Shown here piece after piece: positions 12,127 to 12,574 of a DNA stretch of 12,574 nt. Source of the stretch: CAYHOI01 sp964358175. GTDB taxonomy: Bacteria > Margulisbacteria > Riflemargulisbacteria > GWF2-35-9. Position 1 is the first letter of the stretch. Every line of letters begins with the position of its first letter. Below the pieces are notes generated by a model. It had not been told where the DNA came from, ran no database searches, and worked only from the letters and a program-made list of their open reading frames with translations. The position numbers and the translations under genes are program-made. The DNA lies in the NCBI GenBank assembly GCA_964358175.1, contig CAYHOI010000053.1, positions 1 to 12,574 on the forward strand, in the 5' to 3' direction.

Positions 12127-12303
12127 AGGTTTTTGTTTTACCATCGGCAAATGAAATATACTATCCCACGCAATAATAAGGTCATATTTTTCTTTACTTT
12201 CCCAGATAGAAACATCACCTAATTCGAAGGGAATCTCAGGATGCTCCGCTCGAGCTATTTCTATCATTTTTCTTGAAACATCAATGCCTCTAATTGTGAA
12301 ACC
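12127..12303 (-). pseudogene. Fragment of a SAM-dependent class I methyltransferase
   Basis: On the minus strand, the frame from 12303 reads GFTIRGIDVSRKMIEIARAE, a typical end of motif I with the acidic ribose-binding residue (GIDVS). It continues with FELGDVS and YDLIIAWDSIFHLPM, the motif II/post-II region of small class I methyltransferases. The glycine-rich motif I itself is missing: a stop lies just upstream (beyond 12303). Downstream, the protein leaves the family pattern at the MITE-like terminal repeat (12125). Both ends are thus truncated. The substrate cannot be inferred. Confidence 0.6.
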
Positions 12304-12341
12304 ATTTCGATTTTAGTATATACCCTAATTCGCCCTTAATT

Positions 12342-12574
12342 TTATACACTACATTTTGGGATCAGATTCTTGTCGATCGTTTTCAGAATATTTTCCTGTG
12401 CTCTGGTTAATGCAACCGTGCGAGAAAGCTGGAATCCTTTGACATTATCCCTGAGATAAACTTTATAAAGAGAGCTCAATTCCGCAAGTGCTTCTACTGG
12501 GGATATTCCCAGTGGTGACAAGAATACGTGAATCATGGATATTGCCATCATAGGTTTTATGAAATATTGGGATA
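12342..12574 (-). CDS. Probable C-terminal end of a transposase (partial)
   Basis: A minus-strand frame open from the window edge to a stop at 12342-12344, at least 76 codons, entering from the right. The protein contains LSPLGISPVEALAELSSLYK, then VYLRDNVKGFQLSRTVALT and QENILKTIDKN. From memory this resembles the C-terminal tail of DDE transposases of the IS4/IS1634 type, but no catalytic residue is in the visible part, so the call is tentative. The stop is about 40 bp from the broken end of the methyltransferase fragment, as expected if an IS interrupted that gene. Terminal repeats could not be confirmed because the other end is outside the window. Confidence 0.4.
   Translation of the reverse strand, partial: SQYFIKPMMAISMIHVFLSPLGISPVEALAELSSLYKVYLRDNVKGFQLSRTVALTRAQENILKTIDKNLIPKCSV

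Noticed and set aside
1..12574. CRISPR array, tRNA or rRNA genes
   Set aside because: No regularly spaced direct repeats and no tRNA-like cloverleaf or rRNA signature were found on either strand.

Overview
The window comes from a diderm (Gram-negative type) bacterium of middling base composition. It carries envelope-anchored L,D-transpeptidases, division genes in the usual rsmH-ftsL-ftsI order, and a PhoR-like kinase. I cannot assign a phylum. No rRNA, tRNA or CRISPR array was seen.

Left part (268-1819, minus strand): a two-gene operon driven by a good sigma70-type promoter. It encodes a catalytically degenerate YkuD-fold protein followed by an intact L,D-transpeptidase. Next comes a long non-coding stretch (about 1820-2720) rich in structure: a short palindromic repeat, a 213-bp MITE-like element with near-perfect terminal inverted repeats and a 10-bp target duplication, an 87-bp leader repeat, and a 106-bp imperfect palindrome.

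Central part (2721-6695, plus strand): a triose/hexose-phosphate module. It holds a class I FbaB-type fructose-bisphosphate aldolase, then a remnant of a metallophosphoesterase (perhaps class III fructose-bisphosphatase), then a 697-residue protein fusing triosephosphate isomerase to a divergent glyceraldehyde-3-phosphate dehydrogenase. The fusion is the most unusual gene here. Together these proteins would interconvert fructose-1,6-bisphosphate, DHAP, GAP and 1,3-bisphosphoglycerate. An almost identical 87-bp leader lies upstream of both the aldolase and the fusion gene. Small coding remnants next to each gene hint that the locus may derive from a tandem duplication followed by reciprocal loss.

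Right part (6973-12122, plus strand): a PhoR-like histidine kinase without an adjacent response regulator, a FliJ-like coiled-coil protein, an unrecognised 223-residue protein, then rsmH, ftsL and ftsI. From the FliJ-like gene on, the genes are packed with 2-nt gaps or overlaps, suggesting translational coupling. ftsI ends inside a sequence matching the terminal repeat of the MITE. The usual following gene (murE) is absent and is replaced by debris: a minus-strand methyltransferase fragment and the C-terminal end of a probable transposase that runs off the window.
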